DNA from: Deltaproteobacteria bacterium
GTDB lineage: Bacteria; Myxococcota_A; Polyangia; Haliangiales; JADYYK01
Assembly: GCA_020853705.1 (NCBI GenBank)
Contig: JADYYK010000073.1
Span: forward strand, 1-47,471
Reading direction: 5' to 3'
DNA length: 47,471 nt
In this document: positions 8,179-19,332 of the stretch, one piece after another
Position numbering within the stretch: position 1 is the first letter of the stretch
Layout: each line of letters begins with the position of its first letter
Notes under the pieces: model-generated
Databases searched by the model: none
What the model was told of the DNA's origin: nothing
The model's input: the letters and a program-made list of their open reading frames with translations, nothing else
Made by a program: the position numbers and the translations under genes

Positions 8179-11109
8179 TCAGCCCCGCCGCCCTGTCCGC
8201 GCCCGCCTGCTCCGCCCGACCAGCACCCCCAGCATCGCGATGATCCCGAGCAGCGCCGCCGTCGCGGTGCCGGCCTCCGCACCGCGCTGGCCCGCGCGAC
8301 AGCCGCAGCCACCGGCCCGCGGCGCCACCTTGCCGGGCAGCGACGGCGACGGTGACGGCGCCGGCCCCTCACCGAGCTTGCGCGCCTCGGCCGCCTCGGT
8401 GCACGCCTCGTCGACCCCGGCCGCGCAGCCCTTGTCGTAGTACACCGACGCCGCCTCGAAGCCTGCCTTGTCGCCGCCGCGCCCGCGCTCCATGGCCAGC
8501 GCGCCCGCGTTCAGACAGCCCTGCGGCTCGTTGCCGTCGCACGACTTGCCGAACAGCTCGGCCGCCTTGGCGCGATCCTTGAGCACCGTGACCCCGTCGC
8601 GGTAGTAGCGCCCCAGCACGTAGAAGCCATACGGGTTCGACTTGGACTGCAGCGTGGCCAGCTCGAAGGCGCGCGCGTTCAGCTTGGCGATCTCCTTCAG
8701 CTTGCCGCCGCGCTTGGCCAGCAGCGCCGCCAGCGACTGGCAGGCCTCGCCGGTGTCGGCCTCGCAGGCGCGCCGGTACTCGCGCTCGGCGCGCTCGGGG
8801 TCGGCCTTGACCTCCCAGCCGTGCTCGTAGAAGCGCCCCACCGCCCAGCAGCCCGAGGTCGCGGTCGGCGTGCACGCCTTCTGGTACAGCTCCAGCGACT
8901 TCTTCAGATCCTTGGCGCGCGCATAGCCGATCTCGTAGATCTCGCCCAGGTTCGAGCAGCTGACCGCGTCGCCCAGCTCGCAGCCCTGCTGGTACTCGCC
9001 GGCGGCGGCCTCGACGTCCCAGCGCACGCCCTGCCCGGCATAGTGCGAAAACCCGATCATGGTGCAGGCCTGGGCGTGCTTCTCGGTGCAGGCGCGCGCG
9101 AACAGCTGCGCCGCGACGTCGTACTTCTGCTCCTTGTACAGCTGGAGCGCCAGCCAGGTGCAGCTGGCCGCCATGCCGGCGTCACACTGCTCCTGGTAAC
9201 GCCGCTTGCCCTCCTCCACGTTGGGCACCACGCCGACGCCGGTCATGTAGTAGTTGGCCAGCTCGATGCAGGCATCCTGATCCTTGCGCTGCTCGCAGGC
9301 GTCCTTGACCAGATCGAAGGCCGCGCGCGGCTCCTTCTCGGCGATGGTGCCGTAGGCATAGACGCCGGCCAGCGCCAGGCACGCCTTGGGGTTCGGCGCC
9401 CGGCTCTTGCACGCCGTCTTCAGGCTCTCGACCGCGGCCTTCTGGCGCGCGGCGTCGGCGTTGGCGCCCTTGAGCAGCTGGGCGATCCACATGCACTGGC
9501 GCCCGGCGCCCAGCACGCAGGCGCGCTCGAAGGCGCCCGCCGCGGCCAGGTCGTCCTTGTCCACGCCGTCGCCGTCGTAATAGCGGTGGCCGAGGTTCAC
9601 GCACGAGTCCTGGTCGCGCAGGTTGCACGCCTTCTCCCACCACTCGCGCGCCGCCTTGGCCTCGAGGCCGCCGCGCGCCGCCGCCGCCATGCGCCCGACC
9701 GCCTCGCACGACGAGCCGCGCTCCAGCGTGCAGCCCTTGGTGTAGGCGCGCACCGCCAGCGCGTCGTCGACCGCGGCCATGCCCTCGCCCTTCTCGGCCA
9801 GGTAGCCGGCCCAGTGGCAGCCCTCGGCGTCCCCGCCATCACAGGCACGCGCGAAGAAGCGGAACGCCTTGACCTTGTCGACCGTGACCTTGAGCCCCAT
9901 CGACTCGCCGTTGTAGTGCGCCAGCCCCAGGCGCCGGCACCCGGCCTCGTGGCCGCCGTCGCAGGCGCGCTCGAAGGCGGCCAGCGCGGCGCCCTGGTCC
10001 TTGCCCACGCCGAGGCCGCTGGCCAGGCGCGAGCCCAGCGAGTAGCAGCCGGTCGCGTTGCCGTTCTCGCACGCCACCCGGTACCAGCTGGCCGCGGCGG
10101 CCTCGTCGCGCGGCTCGGGGCCGGTGGCGATGAGGTAGGCGCGCAGCTCGCACTGCTGCTTGTCGAGCTCGCAGGCGCGGTCGCCGAAACGCTGCGCCCG
10201 GGCGTTGTCGATCGGCACCTCGCCGCCCTGCACCAGCGTCACGCCGGCGTCGTGACAGCCCAGAGCATAGTCATACTGCCAACAAGAACGATCGTAATAC
10301 ACGACCGCCTTGACCTTGTCGGTCTTGATGCCATCGCCCCAGAAGTAGGCCTTGCCGAGCTCGAAGCAGGCCTCGCCGCTGCCCGCGCTGCAGCCGCTCT
10401 CGAACGCCGTGAAGGCCTTGGCCGCGCTGGCGGCGGTGCCGGCGCCGCGGTTGTAGGCCAGCCCGAGCAGGTAGCAGCTGGGGCCGCTCGACGGGCAGGT
10501 CGCGCCCAGCAGGCCGAACGCCTTCTTGTACAGCTCGCGCGCGCGTACGATGTCAGCCTTCACGCCGCGGCCCTTCTCGTACTGCTCGGCCAGGCGGTAG
10601 CAGCCGCGCCCGTTCTGCATGGTGCAGGCGCGCTCCAGCGCCTCGGTGGCCAGGACCTGGTCGACCTTGCCGAGCAGCCCGCGCGCGTGCACGTCGGCCA
10701 TGCCCAGACAGCCCTGGGCATCGCCACCATCACAGGCGCGCGTGAACGACCTCAGCGAGCCGCTGGCGTCGGGCGCCACCGCGCGCTTCGGATCGGCGGC
10801 GCTCTTGCCGACCATCAGCACGTGGCCCATCAGGGTGCACGCTGCCATCTCCTTGGCCTCGCAGGCCTGGCGCAGCAGGGAGGCGCCGCGCGCCGGATCG
10901 GGCGTGCCGTTCTTGCCCTCGAGCTGCTCGATGGCCGCGTAGTACATCTCCAGCGGCTTGCGCTTGATCTTGACCTTCTTGATGCAGGCGCCCTGGCCGG
11001 GATCCCAGACCAGCCCGGGCGGGCAGTCGCGGTTGACGGCGCCCGCACTGCCCGCCCCCACGGCGAGCAGCAAGGACGCGAACGACGCGAGCACGACGGG
11101 ACGGATCAT
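8179..11109 (-). CDS. Secreted Cys-rich Sel1-repeat protein with MYXO-CTERM-like tail
   Basis: 976 residues. A signal peptide (about 1-24) is followed by a long run of roughly twenty Sel1-like repeats, each about 36-45 residues. Most carry a pair of cysteines in the form AC-(x)6-8-GC, as in Helicobacter Hcp proteins where each repeat is disulfide-locked. The final 44 residues have GGCGCR, a hydrophobic segment and an Arg-rich end, which matches the layout of the MYXO-CTERM sorting signal handled by myxosortase. Surface display of a protein-binding scaffold is inferred. It lies 15 bases downstream of the kinase gene on the same strand, so the two form an operon. The many convergent and antisense frames over this gene are GC artefacts. 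Confidence 0.85.
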   Translation of the reverse strand: MIRPVVLASFASLLLAVGAGSAGAVNRDCPPGLVWDPGQGACIKKVKIKRKPLEMYYAAIEQLEGKNGTPDPARGASLLRQACEAKEMAACTLMGHVLMVGKSAADPKRAVAPDASGSLRSFTRACDGGDAQGCLGMADVHARGLLGKVDQVLATEALERACTMQNGRGCYRLAEQYEKGRGVKADIVRARELYKKAFGLLGATCPSSGPSCYLLGLAYNRGAGTAASAAKAFTAFESGCSAGSGEACFELGKAYFWGDGIKTDKVKAVVYYDRSCWQYDYALGCHDAGVTLVQGGEVPIDNARAQRFGDRACELDKQQCELRAYLIATGPEPRDEAAAASWYRVACENGNATGCYSLGSRLASGLGVGKDQGAALAAFERACDGGHEAGCRRLGLAHYNGESMGLKVTVDKVKAFRFFARACDGGDAEGCHWAGYLAEKGEGMAAVDDALAVRAYTKGCTLERGSSCEAVGRMAAAARGGLEAKAAREWWEKACNLRDQDSCVNLGHRYYDGDGVDKDDLAAAGAFERACVLGAGRQCMWIAQLLKGANADAARQKAAVESLKTACKSRAPNPKACLALAGVYAYGTIAEKEPRAAFDLVKDACEQRKDQDACIELANYYMTGVGVVPNVEEGKRRYQEQCDAGMAASCTWLALQLYKEQKYDVAAQLFARACTEKHAQACTMIGFSHYAGQGVRWDVEAAAGEYQQGCELGDAVSCSNLGEIYEIGYARAKDLKKSLELYQKACTPTATSGCWAVGRFYEHGWEVKADPERAEREYRRACEADTGEACQSLAALLAKRGGKLKEIAKLNARAFELATLQSKSNPYGFYVLGRYYRDGVTVLKDRAKAAELFGKSCDGNEPQGCLNAGALAMERGRGGDKAGFEAASVYYDKGCAAGVDEACTEAAEARKLGEGPAPSPSPSLPGKVAPRAGGCGCRAGQRGAEAGTATAALLGIIAMLGVLVGRSRRARTGRRG

Positions 11110-11124
11110 GTGGGCCTCGGGCCT

Positions 11125-13128
<2,004 letters not shown>

Positions 13129-13134
13129 GCGCCG

Positions 13135-13140
13135 AGTATA
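13135..13140 (-). promoter_or_regulatory. -10 box (TATACT) for the kinase gene
   Basis: On the minus strand TATACT is followed by six bases and then the ATG at 13128. This is the best -10 match in the window and predicts a leaderless mRNA. No good -35 is visible. Confidence 0.55.
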
Positions 13141-13181
13141 CCCGTGGACACGACCTTGGCCGTAGTGCTACCCATTGCAAC

Positions 13182-13619
13182 GTGCGTAGGCTGCGTTCCT
13201 GGATCGGGCCCGGGCGCTGGCTGGCCTCGGCCTCGTTGGTGGTGCTGGCACTCGTGGCCAGCGGGTGTGGCGAGGAGGAGGACACGCGCCCGGCGCGCTG
13301 GTCATACATCTATCCCACGCTGATCCAGCCCGCGTGCAACACCTCGGGCTGTCACGCCAAGCACACCGCGACCTTCGGCTTCCAGCTCGACACCCCCGAG
13401 GGCGCCTACATCGATCTGGTCGGCGGCATGTTCGGCGGGCCGAATCAGCCCTTCCCGCCACAGAGCTACGTCAAGCCCGGCCGCCCCGACGAGTCACGCC
13501 TGCTCTACCTCCTGCGTGGTGAAAACGTCGCCTACCGCATGCCGCCCGACGGCCCGCTGCCCGAGGCCGACATCGCGCTGATCGAGAAGTGGATCCTGGC
13601 CGGGGCGAAGAACGACTGA
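13182..13619 (+). CDS. Lipoprotein with single CX4CH haem motif
   Basis: 145 residues from GTG 13182. A lipoprotein signal ends in VASGC (C29). The only other cysteines form C52-NTSG-C57-H58, a CX4CH pattern used in some c-type cytochromes in place of CXXCH, followed by the tail pattern typical of 'planctomycete-type' cytochrome modules (SRLLYLLRG ... MPPDGPLPEADIALIEKWI). It is likely outer-membrane anchored and carries one haem. Divergent from the kinase gene (53 bases apart). Its TGA overlaps the next ATG by one base, so translation is coupled in a three-gene operon. Confidence 0.75.
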   Translation: MRRLRSWIGPGRWLASASLVVLALVASGCGEEEDTRPARWSYIYPTLIQPACNTSGCHAKHTATFGFQLDTPEGAYIDLVGGMFGGPNQPFPPQSYVKPGRPDESRLLYLLRGENVAYRMPPDGPLPEADIALIEKWILAGAKND

Positions 13620-14764
13620 TGCGCTTCCCCGTCCAGGCCCGCCTGTTCGTGACCCTGCTCGCGCTGACCCTGGCTCCGGCCGCGGCGCGAGCCTATCCCC
13701 AGTTCCAGTTCGGCACCGACGCCACCCGCTGCACGCTGTGTCACCTGGCGCCCGCCGGCGGCGGTCTGCTCAACGGCTATGGTCGCGACGAGAGCGCCGA
13801 CACCATCTCGCGCGGCGGCGATGGTCGCTTCCTGCACGGCTGGTGGAAGCTGCCCAGCTGGCTCAAGCTGGGTGGTGACTATCGCGGCGCCGCGCTGCTG
13901 AACGACGTCGGCAACTCCGACGGCGACGGCCCCGAGTTCGCCTTCTTCCCGATGCAGGCCGACCTCTACAGCCGCTTCGAGTTCAGCAAGAAGCTGTCGC
14001 TCAACCTGATCGTCGGCGCGCGCGGCTCGGTGCGCCCGCGTGACCCGTCGCTGCTGAGCTACGCGGTGTCGCGCGAGCACTACCTGACCTGGCGCCCCAA
14101 GAGCCGCGGCTACTACCTGCGCGCCGGCCGCTTCTTCGCGCCGTTCGGGCTGCGTCTGCCCGACCACACCATGTATGTGCGCCGCTACACCGGCTTCCAT
14201 ACCCTGGAGGAGACCTACAACCTCTCGGTGGGCTGGCTGCAGGACGCCTGGGAGGCGCACTTCACCGCGTTCATGCCCGACTTCCTGCGCCCGCTGGGTC
14301 AGAAGGGTGGCAAGGGGCTGGCGGCCTATGTCGAGCGCCGCATCGACGACCGCTCCAGCCTGGCCATGCAGGCCCGCGCCAGCCTGGGCGATCTCGACGA
14401 TCGCTACCTGGTCGGCCTGGTCGGCAAGCGCGCCTTCAGGAACCGCAAGCTCTTGCTGATGGGCGAGATCGACCTGATGCGCCAGGAGCTCGACGCGCTG
14501 CCCGACGGGCGCACCCAGTATGTCGCGCACCTCGGCGCCTATTACTGGCTGAAGCGCGGCTGGCAGGTCAGCGCCACCGTCGAGCGCTACGACGAGGACA
14601 TCGCGGTCAAGCATGTCGCGCGCGACGCCATCAGCGCAAACCTCCAGTGGTTCCCGCGCGCCCACTTCGAGCTCCACCTGCTCGGTCGCACCCGCATCCT
14701 CGGGGGCGGCGACGGCGGCGACACCGCCAACCTGGCCATGCTGCAGCTGCACTACTACCCATGA
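13619..14764 (+). CDS. Beta-barrel outer-membrane protein with N-terminal haem c motif
   Basis: 381 residues. ATG 13619 is chosen because it overlaps the previous stop (TGATG) and starts a clean signal peptide ending ARA (about residue 25). Immediately after it comes CTLCH (C38, C41, H42). The remaining 330 residues alternate polar and aromatic/aliphatic residues in short strands (for example YYLRAGRFFAPFG, HFELHLLGRTRI) and end with aromatic LQLHYYP, as in outer-membrane barrels. A haem attached to a porin recalls porin-cytochrome conduits such as MtrAB, although the families are not obviously related. Both ends overlap neighbours by a few bases. Confidence 0.72.
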   Translation: MRFPVQARLFVTLLALTLAPAAARAYPQFQFGTDATRCTLCHLAPAGGGLLNGYGRDESADTISRGGDGRFLHGWWKLPSWLKLGGDYRGAALLNDVGNSDGDGPEFAFFPMQADLYSRFEFSKKLSLNLIVGARGSVRPRDPSLLSYAVSREHYLTWRPKSRGYYLRAGRFFAPFGLRLPDHTMYVRRYTGFHTLEETYNLSVGWLQDAWEAHFTAFMPDFLRPLGQKGGKGLAAYVERRIDDRSSLAMQARASLGDLDDRYLVGLVGKRAFRNRKLLLMGEIDLMRQELDALPDGRTQYVAHLGAYYWLKRGWQVSATVERYDEDIAVKHVARDAISANLQWFPRAHFELHLLGRTRILGGGDGGDTANLAMLQLHYYP

Positions 14765-16146
14765 AGACCACCAAGCTCATCGCGTGCGCCTTCGCCTTCG
14801 CCGTGCTGGCCGCCGCCGGTTGTGCGCCCTCCGCGCCCGACAAGCCGACCTGGGTCGACGACGTGCAGCCCGTCATGATGGCCAACTGTGTGCGCTGCCA
14901 CGGCTCGCCGGCGGCGGGCGGCGCGCCGTCGACGTTCCGTCTCGACCTCTACGAGGACACCCTCGAGAACGGCCAGCAGATCCGCGGCGCCGCCACCATG
15001 GGGCGCTGGATCTGCATCCGCGGCAGCGTGGCCGGCGACATGCCCCCGAACGGCAGCGCCATCCCGACCCGCGCCCGCGACATCTTCCAGAACTGGTTCG
15101 GCGCCAACTGCAGGGGGGCCGAGGCGCCCACTGTGTTCGAGCGCGGCACCCGGGCCGCCAACGCCGAGCCGACCATCACCATCAACACCGGCAACAGCAA
15201 GGGCGACGACACGCTGGAGCTCGACTACATCGTCAGCGACGCCGATCGCGAGTCGGTGACCGGCAGCCTGCTGCTCGGCGAGGACAGCGCCGATGCCGCC
15301 TGCAAGGCCGCCGGGGGTCGGGTCGATCTGGCGCCGCTGCCCATCCACGGCGGCGCCGGGCACGTCAGCTTCGACACCGGCACCCTGTGCGCCGGCACCT
15401 ACAAGCTCAGCGCCAGCATCACCGACGGCACCCCCGGCCTGACAGTGGCGCGCCAGCTCGGCACCGTCACCGTGGAGCACCCGGGCGGCAACCTGGCGCC
15501 CCGCGTCGAGCTGGTCAAGCCCGGCCCCGACGCGCTGCTCAACGGCAAGGTCGCGCCCATCACCGTCGAGTTCACCGTGCACGACGGCGACGGCGACTAC
15601 CCGGTGACCTACACGGTGACCGCGGTGAAGGGCGACGAGCGCGACGACCTGACACCCGCCAGCGCCAGCGCGGGCACACCAGGCCAGGCCAACACGGTGC
15701 CGCTCAACGTGCAGGTCCCGGTCGATGCCAGCAAGCTCACCGACTCACCGAGCTGGCGCTTCGAGATCGCGGTCAAGGACGCCCGCGAGGCCAGGCGGCA
15801 GCTGGTGACGCCCTATGTCGTGGTCAGCAGCCTCGACCCCGCCTCCGTGGCCATCCGCTTCAACAGCGGCGGCGGCCCCGAGGGCAAGGGCATCCTGGCG
15901 GTGCTGGGCGGCTGCACCGACTGTCATGGCGGCACCCTCAGCGTGCCCGACCTCGACTTCGATCCCTCCAAGCCCGAGACCTACGCACCACGCCTCGGGG
16001 TGCTCTACCGCAAGGTCATCCAGAAGCGCGAGATGCCGCCGAAGTCCTCGAAGCAGCTCATCGGCGCCGCCCCCGACGACGTGCTCACCGCCGAGAACCG
16101 CGAGCTGCTCAGGCAGTGGCTGCTGGTCGGCGCGCCGATGAACTGA
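14761..16146 (+). CDS. Dihaem c-type cytochrome lipoprotein
   Basis: 461 residues. ATG 14761 overlaps the previous TGA (ATGA). A lipoprotein signal ends in AAAGC (C21). There is a CXXCH motif near each end: CVRCH (C43, H47) and CTDCH (C385, H389). Between them lie two beta-sandwich-like regions with repeated D-rich turns (NTGNSKGDDTLELDY, VHDGDGDYPVTYTV), similar to surface cadherin or Ig-like modules. MPPK after the second haem may supply an axial Met. Together with the two upstream genes it could form an outer-membrane electron-transfer complex; substrate unknown. Confidence 0.78.
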   Translation: MKTTKLIACAFAFAVLAAAGCAPSAPDKPTWVDDVQPVMMANCVRCHGSPAAGGAPSTFRLDLYEDTLENGQQIRGAATMGRWICIRGSVAGDMPPNGSAIPTRARDIFQNWFGANCRGAEAPTVFERGTRAANAEPTITINTGNSKGDDTLELDYIVSDADRESVTGSLLLGEDSADAACKAAGGRVDLAPLPIHGGAGHVSFDTGTLCAGTYKLSASITDGTPGLTVARQLGTVTVEHPGGNLAPRVELVKPGPDALLNGKVAPITVEFTVHDGDGDYPVTYTVTAVKGDERDDLTPASASAGTPGQANTVPLNVQVPVDASKLTDSPSWRFEIAVKDAREARRQLVTPYVVVSSLDPASVAIRFNSGGGPEGKGILAVLGGCTDCHGGTLSVPDLDFDPSKPETYAPRLGVLYRKVIQKREMPPKSSKQLIGAAPDDVLTAENRELLRQWLLVGAPMN

Positions 16147-16174
16147 GCGGTTCCGGTTCGCGAGTACCGTGGGG

Positions 16175-17005
16175 TCAGTGGCGGTAGGCGGTGTTCGTCT
16201 TGCCGGTCGCCGCGACCTCAGCGATGCGCCTGGTGAGCTCGGGCAGAAACCTCGGGACAGTCCAGTCGTCGCCGGCCCACTCGGTCCCGATCTCGACCAT
16301 GAACTCGTCGATCCGGACCTCGCCCTGGAACAGCCGCACCAGGTAGTACGCGTTGTCCCTGTACTGGTCGTGGCTGTCGAATGCCGCGGTCCACCAGCGG
16401 CCGCCGTCGAGCGGCTGCTTGGCCTCGAACGCGGGCCAGGTGAACGAGACCTTGGTGTGGGCGTGGCGCGCGAGCCCCTCGCGGATCCACTCGCACGCGC
16501 GCGGCACCCGCGCGGGGTTCCGGCGCATCCCCCTGCGCAGCGCGTCGAGCACGATGGCGAGCGCGCGGTCCTCGTCGAGCCGCGCCACCTGCCGCTTCAG
16601 ACTCGCGTTGATGAGCACCTTTTGCGCGAAGCCGAGCACGGCGAACGTCGCCACGATCACGCCCGTCGTCGTCGCCGTCACGCCGAGCGCCCCGGCACGG
16701 GGCATCACGACGTAGTGCGCGAGCAGGCCACCAGCGATGCATGCGGGCACGACCGCGCTCGCGAACGGGCGCAACTCCTCGGGGATGCCGGTGATCGGGC
16801 TCCAGTTGTCGGACCACAGGCTCACGGCCTCCAGGCGGCGCGGCACGGGCCAGAACAGCGAGGTGAGCTCGTCGCGCTCACCGGCGAGGAGGTATCGGGC
16901 CGCGTCCGTGCCCTCGCGGAGCACGAGCTTCCTGTCGAAGCCGGTGTTCCACGCGCGCTGGATCAGCTCGTCGGGCCGCTCGCTCGCGGGGGCTGCTTCG
17001 GTCAC
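16175..17005 (-). CDS. Membrane protein of unknown function, last gene of LRR operon
   Basis: 276 residues. The frame is open far upstream, but the GTG at 17005 overlaps the stop of the LRR gene (GTGA) and begins sensible protein (MTEAAPASERPDELIQRAW). Two adjacent hydrophobic segments (about residues 75-125: SAVVPACIAGGLLAHYVV and GVIVATFAVLGFA) form a hairpin in the membrane, with about 150 hydrophilic residues after them. The C-terminal half is rich in Trp and acidic residues (EIGTEWAGDDWTVPRFLPEL). I do not recognise a family. Translational coupling to the LRR protein suggests they work together. Confidence 0.65.
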   Translation of the reverse strand: MTEAAPASERPDELIQRAWNTGFDRKLVLREGTDAARYLLAGERDELTSLFWPVPRRLEAVSLWSDNWSPITGIPEELRPFASAVVPACIAGGLLAHYVVMPRAGALGVTATTTGVIVATFAVLGFAQKVLINASLKRQVARLDEDRALAIVLDALRRGMRRNPARVPRACEWIREGLARHAHTKVSFTWPAFEAKQPLDGGRWWTAAFDSHDQYRDNAYYLVRLFQGEVRIDEFMVEIGTEWAGDDWTVPRFLPELTRRIAEVAATGKTNTAYRH

Positions 17006-19005
17006 GCCGTGCGCTCGTAGAACTCGACGCGGTCCCGCTTCTGTTTTCGCCACCGGCCGGGGGGCAGCTGCTTCTTGAGCTGGGCCCGGCCCTGCTCGCT
17101 GAACTGCCAGCTCGACCAGCTCATCCAGCAGAGCTCGGTGCACGCGCGCAGCTCTGGTGGGAGCTCCTTGATGCCGGTGTGCTCGAGCACGAGACGTCGC
17201 AGCCTGGCCAGCCCGCCGATCTCCGCGGGCAGCACCCCGAGCTCGCTGTGCTCGAGGTCGAGCAGCTCGAGCGCGCTGCCCCCGAGCGCGGCCAGGAGGC
17301 CAGCCCAGTCCTGGGGCTGGCGGACATACGTGATCCACAGCTGCCGGAGCCCGGGTAGCCGACCGAGCACCGCGAGGTTGTCGATCCGGCTGGGCCCCCA
17401 CCCGCCGTGCAGGGTCACGGCCTCGAGCGCGGCGCAGCGGGCGAGCTCGTCGGGGAGGTGGAGCTCGGTGATGCCATGGATCTCGAGCTTGCGCAGGTGC
17501 TGGAGCTTGCCGAGGGACCGCGGCAGCGCACGGAGCTCGCCCGCCGACAAGGTCAGCTTCTCGAGCGAGGCCAGCTCGCCGAGCACCTCGGGCGGCTCGG
17601 TCAGGCGATGCCGCCTGAGCACCAGCGCCTCGAGGCCAGCGAGCTCGCCGAGCGCGGCGGGGAGCTCGCGGAGCGTGCCCGGCTGGTCGGAGTCTCCCCA
17701 GGGGCCGCTGTCGATCTCCAGCGTGGTGACCTGCGTGAGGTTCGCGATCGAGGCCGGCAGGGCGTCCCGCTCGCCGAGGACCGCGACGCGCCACAGGCGC
17801 GGTGCACTGGCGAGACGCGCGAACGCATCGCCCAGGTTGCCGGTGTCGATCGTGACCTGCTCGACGCGTGGCAGCCTGGCCAGCTGCGGGATCGGCGCCG
17901 CGTGCTCGTGGAGGGCGAGCTGCAAGCTGCCCACGCCGCCGAAGTCATCGGGCAGGCGCGCGGCCTCGGAGTACAGGGCCTCGTAGCGGTCCGGTGTCGG
18001 CAGGCGTCGCAGGACGAGCTTGTCCAGCACCTCCTGCGGGCCGGTGAACTTCTCGAGCGAGAGCTGGTAGATCTCGTCGGGGATCTCGATCGGCTTGTCG
18101 TACGAGACCTCGAGCACGCGCAGGTTCTCGAGCGCGCCCATCGAGCGCGGGAGCTTCTTCAGCTTGGTGTTGTAGACGTCGAGCGTGTGCAGCGCGGCGA
18201 GCCTGCCGATCGACGCGGGGAGCACCCTGAGCGCGCTGCTGCGCGCCTGGATCGCCTGCAGGGACTGACACGCACCGATCTCGTCGGGCAGCGCGGCGAC
18301 CTTGGATTCGTACAGCTCGAGCTTCGTGAGCCGCGACAGCTTGCCAATCGAGCCGGGCAACGACTTGCACGTCGCCTTCGGCAGGTGCAGCTCCTCGAGC
18401 GCGGCCAGCGCGCCCAGCTCGTCGGGCAACCTGTCCTTCGCCGCCACCGTGAGCACGCGCAGCTGGCTCAACGTGCCGATCGAGGCAGGCACGGCGATCT
18501 TGCCCAGCTCGAGCACCCGCACCGTCGGGACCTGCGCGATCATCGCGAAGGCCTGATCGAGGTCGAGGCCCGGCGTGTAGGCGAGCTCGAGGTGGGCCAG
18601 CTTCGGGAGCCGCGCGAACGCCGCCGGGAGCTGCCGCACCTGCTCGCCGCCGAGGGACAGATACACGAGCTCCGGCAGCCCCGCCAGCCGCTCGAACGCG
18701 TCTGCGAGATCGAGCCCGGGCAGGTTCGAGAGCATCAATCTCTGCAGTCCGACCGCGTCCTCGATCCCCTCGAGCGTGGCCAGGCCCGGCGACTGCCCGA
18801 TCCACGCGTGCCGCAGCGCCCGGAGCCCACGAGGGATCCGCGTGATGTGATGGTTGAGCAGCTCGAGCTTGGCGAGCCTCGGGAAGTTCGCCAGCACCGC
18901 CAGCGTGGCGTCGTCGTAGCGCTCCGCGACGCGCTGCCCGTAGAGGCTCACGTCCTCGCAGGTGGCCTGCAGCGGCAAGTAGTACGCGAGGTCGGGCAGC
19001 GACAC
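17002..19005 (-). CDS. Leucine-rich-repeat protein
   Basis: 667 residues from GTG 19005. Nearly the whole chain is LRRs of about 23 residues with the bacterial pattern LPxxIGxLxxLxxLxLxxxxLxxLP (for example LPGSIGKLSRLTKLELYESK), in two blocks separated by a less regular region near residues 310-360. No signal peptide or transmembrane helix, so it is probably cytoplasmic. LRR solenoids bind proteins; no catalytic domain is fused. It lies between a small zinc-ribbon gene and a membrane-protein gene in a four-gene minus-strand run. TATCAT within the 70-base upstream gap could be an internal promoter. Confidence 0.85.
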   Translation of the reverse strand: MSLPDLAYYLPLQATCEDVSLYGQRVAERYDDATLAVLANFPRLAKLELLNHHITRIPRGLRALRHAWIGQSPGLATLEGIEDAVGLQRLMLSNLPGLDLADAFERLAGLPELVYLSLGGEQVRQLPAAFARLPKLAHLELAYTPGLDLDQAFAMIAQVPTVRVLELGKIAVPASIGTLSQLRVLTVAAKDRLPDELGALAALEELHLPKATCKSLPGSIGKLSRLTKLELYESKVAALPDEIGACQSLQAIQARSSALRVLPASIGRLAALHTLDVYNTKLKKLPRSMGALENLRVLEVSYDKPIEIPDEIYQLSLEKFTGPQEVLDKLVLRRLPTPDRYEALYSEAARLPDDFGGVGSLQLALHEHAAPIPQLARLPRVEQVTIDTGNLGDAFARLASAPRLWRVAVLGERDALPASIANLTQVTTLEIDSGPWGDSDQPGTLRELPAALGELAGLEALVLRRHRLTEPPEVLGELASLEKLTLSAGELRALPRSLGKLQHLRKLEIHGITELHLPDELARCAALEAVTLHGGWGPSRIDNLAVLGRLPGLRQLWITYVRQPQDWAGLLAALGGSALELLDLEHSELGVLPAEIGGLARLRRLVLEHTGIKELPPELRACTELCWMSWSSWQFSEQGRAQLKKQLPPGRWRKQKRDRVEFYERTA

Positions 19006-19075
19006 GGGGCTGGCGCGGGCTCCTTGCGAGCGATGATACTCGAAGCACGGTGTGGCCAGGCCGCGGCCCGCTCGC

Positions 19076-19312
19076 TCACCGCGCCTCGTGGTCCCCGCGG
19101 GGAGTGAACCAGTACCCCGGGCCGTAGCTGCAGCCGAAGTCGGCCGGCTGTGCGCAGCCCCGGCAGCGCGCGAGCCCCTGCATCACCGTGACCGCCCCGT
19201 GCGTGCCGACCTCGAACTCCTCCGACTGCACGATCTCCCAGTCGCGCTCGGGGAACCACGGTCCACCGCTCCGCCAGTCGCCGAAGTACGCGGTGCACCT
19301 CGGGCAGCTCAT
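19076..19312 (-). CDS. Small zinc-ribbon protein (78 residues)
   Basis: ATG 19312 starts MSCPRCTAYFGDW; the frame extends upstream without sensible sequence. Two CXXC knuckles, CPRC near residues 3-6 and CRGC near 50-53, should bind one zinc; a further Cys and an aromatic-rich end (GCSYGPGYWFTPRG) follow. No signal peptide. Function unknown. Its start is 20 bases after the stop of the secreted repeat protein, so it belongs to the same operon. Confidence 0.62.
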   Translation of the reverse strand: MSCPRCTAYFGDWRSGGPWFPERDWEIVQSEEFEVGTHGAVTVMQGLARCRGCAQPADFGCSYGPGYWFTPRGDHEAR

Positions 19313-19332
19313 GGCGCCCCCACGCGGCGCGG

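Noticed and set aside
10264..10310. Short AT-rich patch inside the Sel1 gene that might be an insertion or promoter
   Set aside because: It reads through in frame as normal Sel1-repeat sequence (CWQYDYALGCHDAG), so it is just local codon choice.
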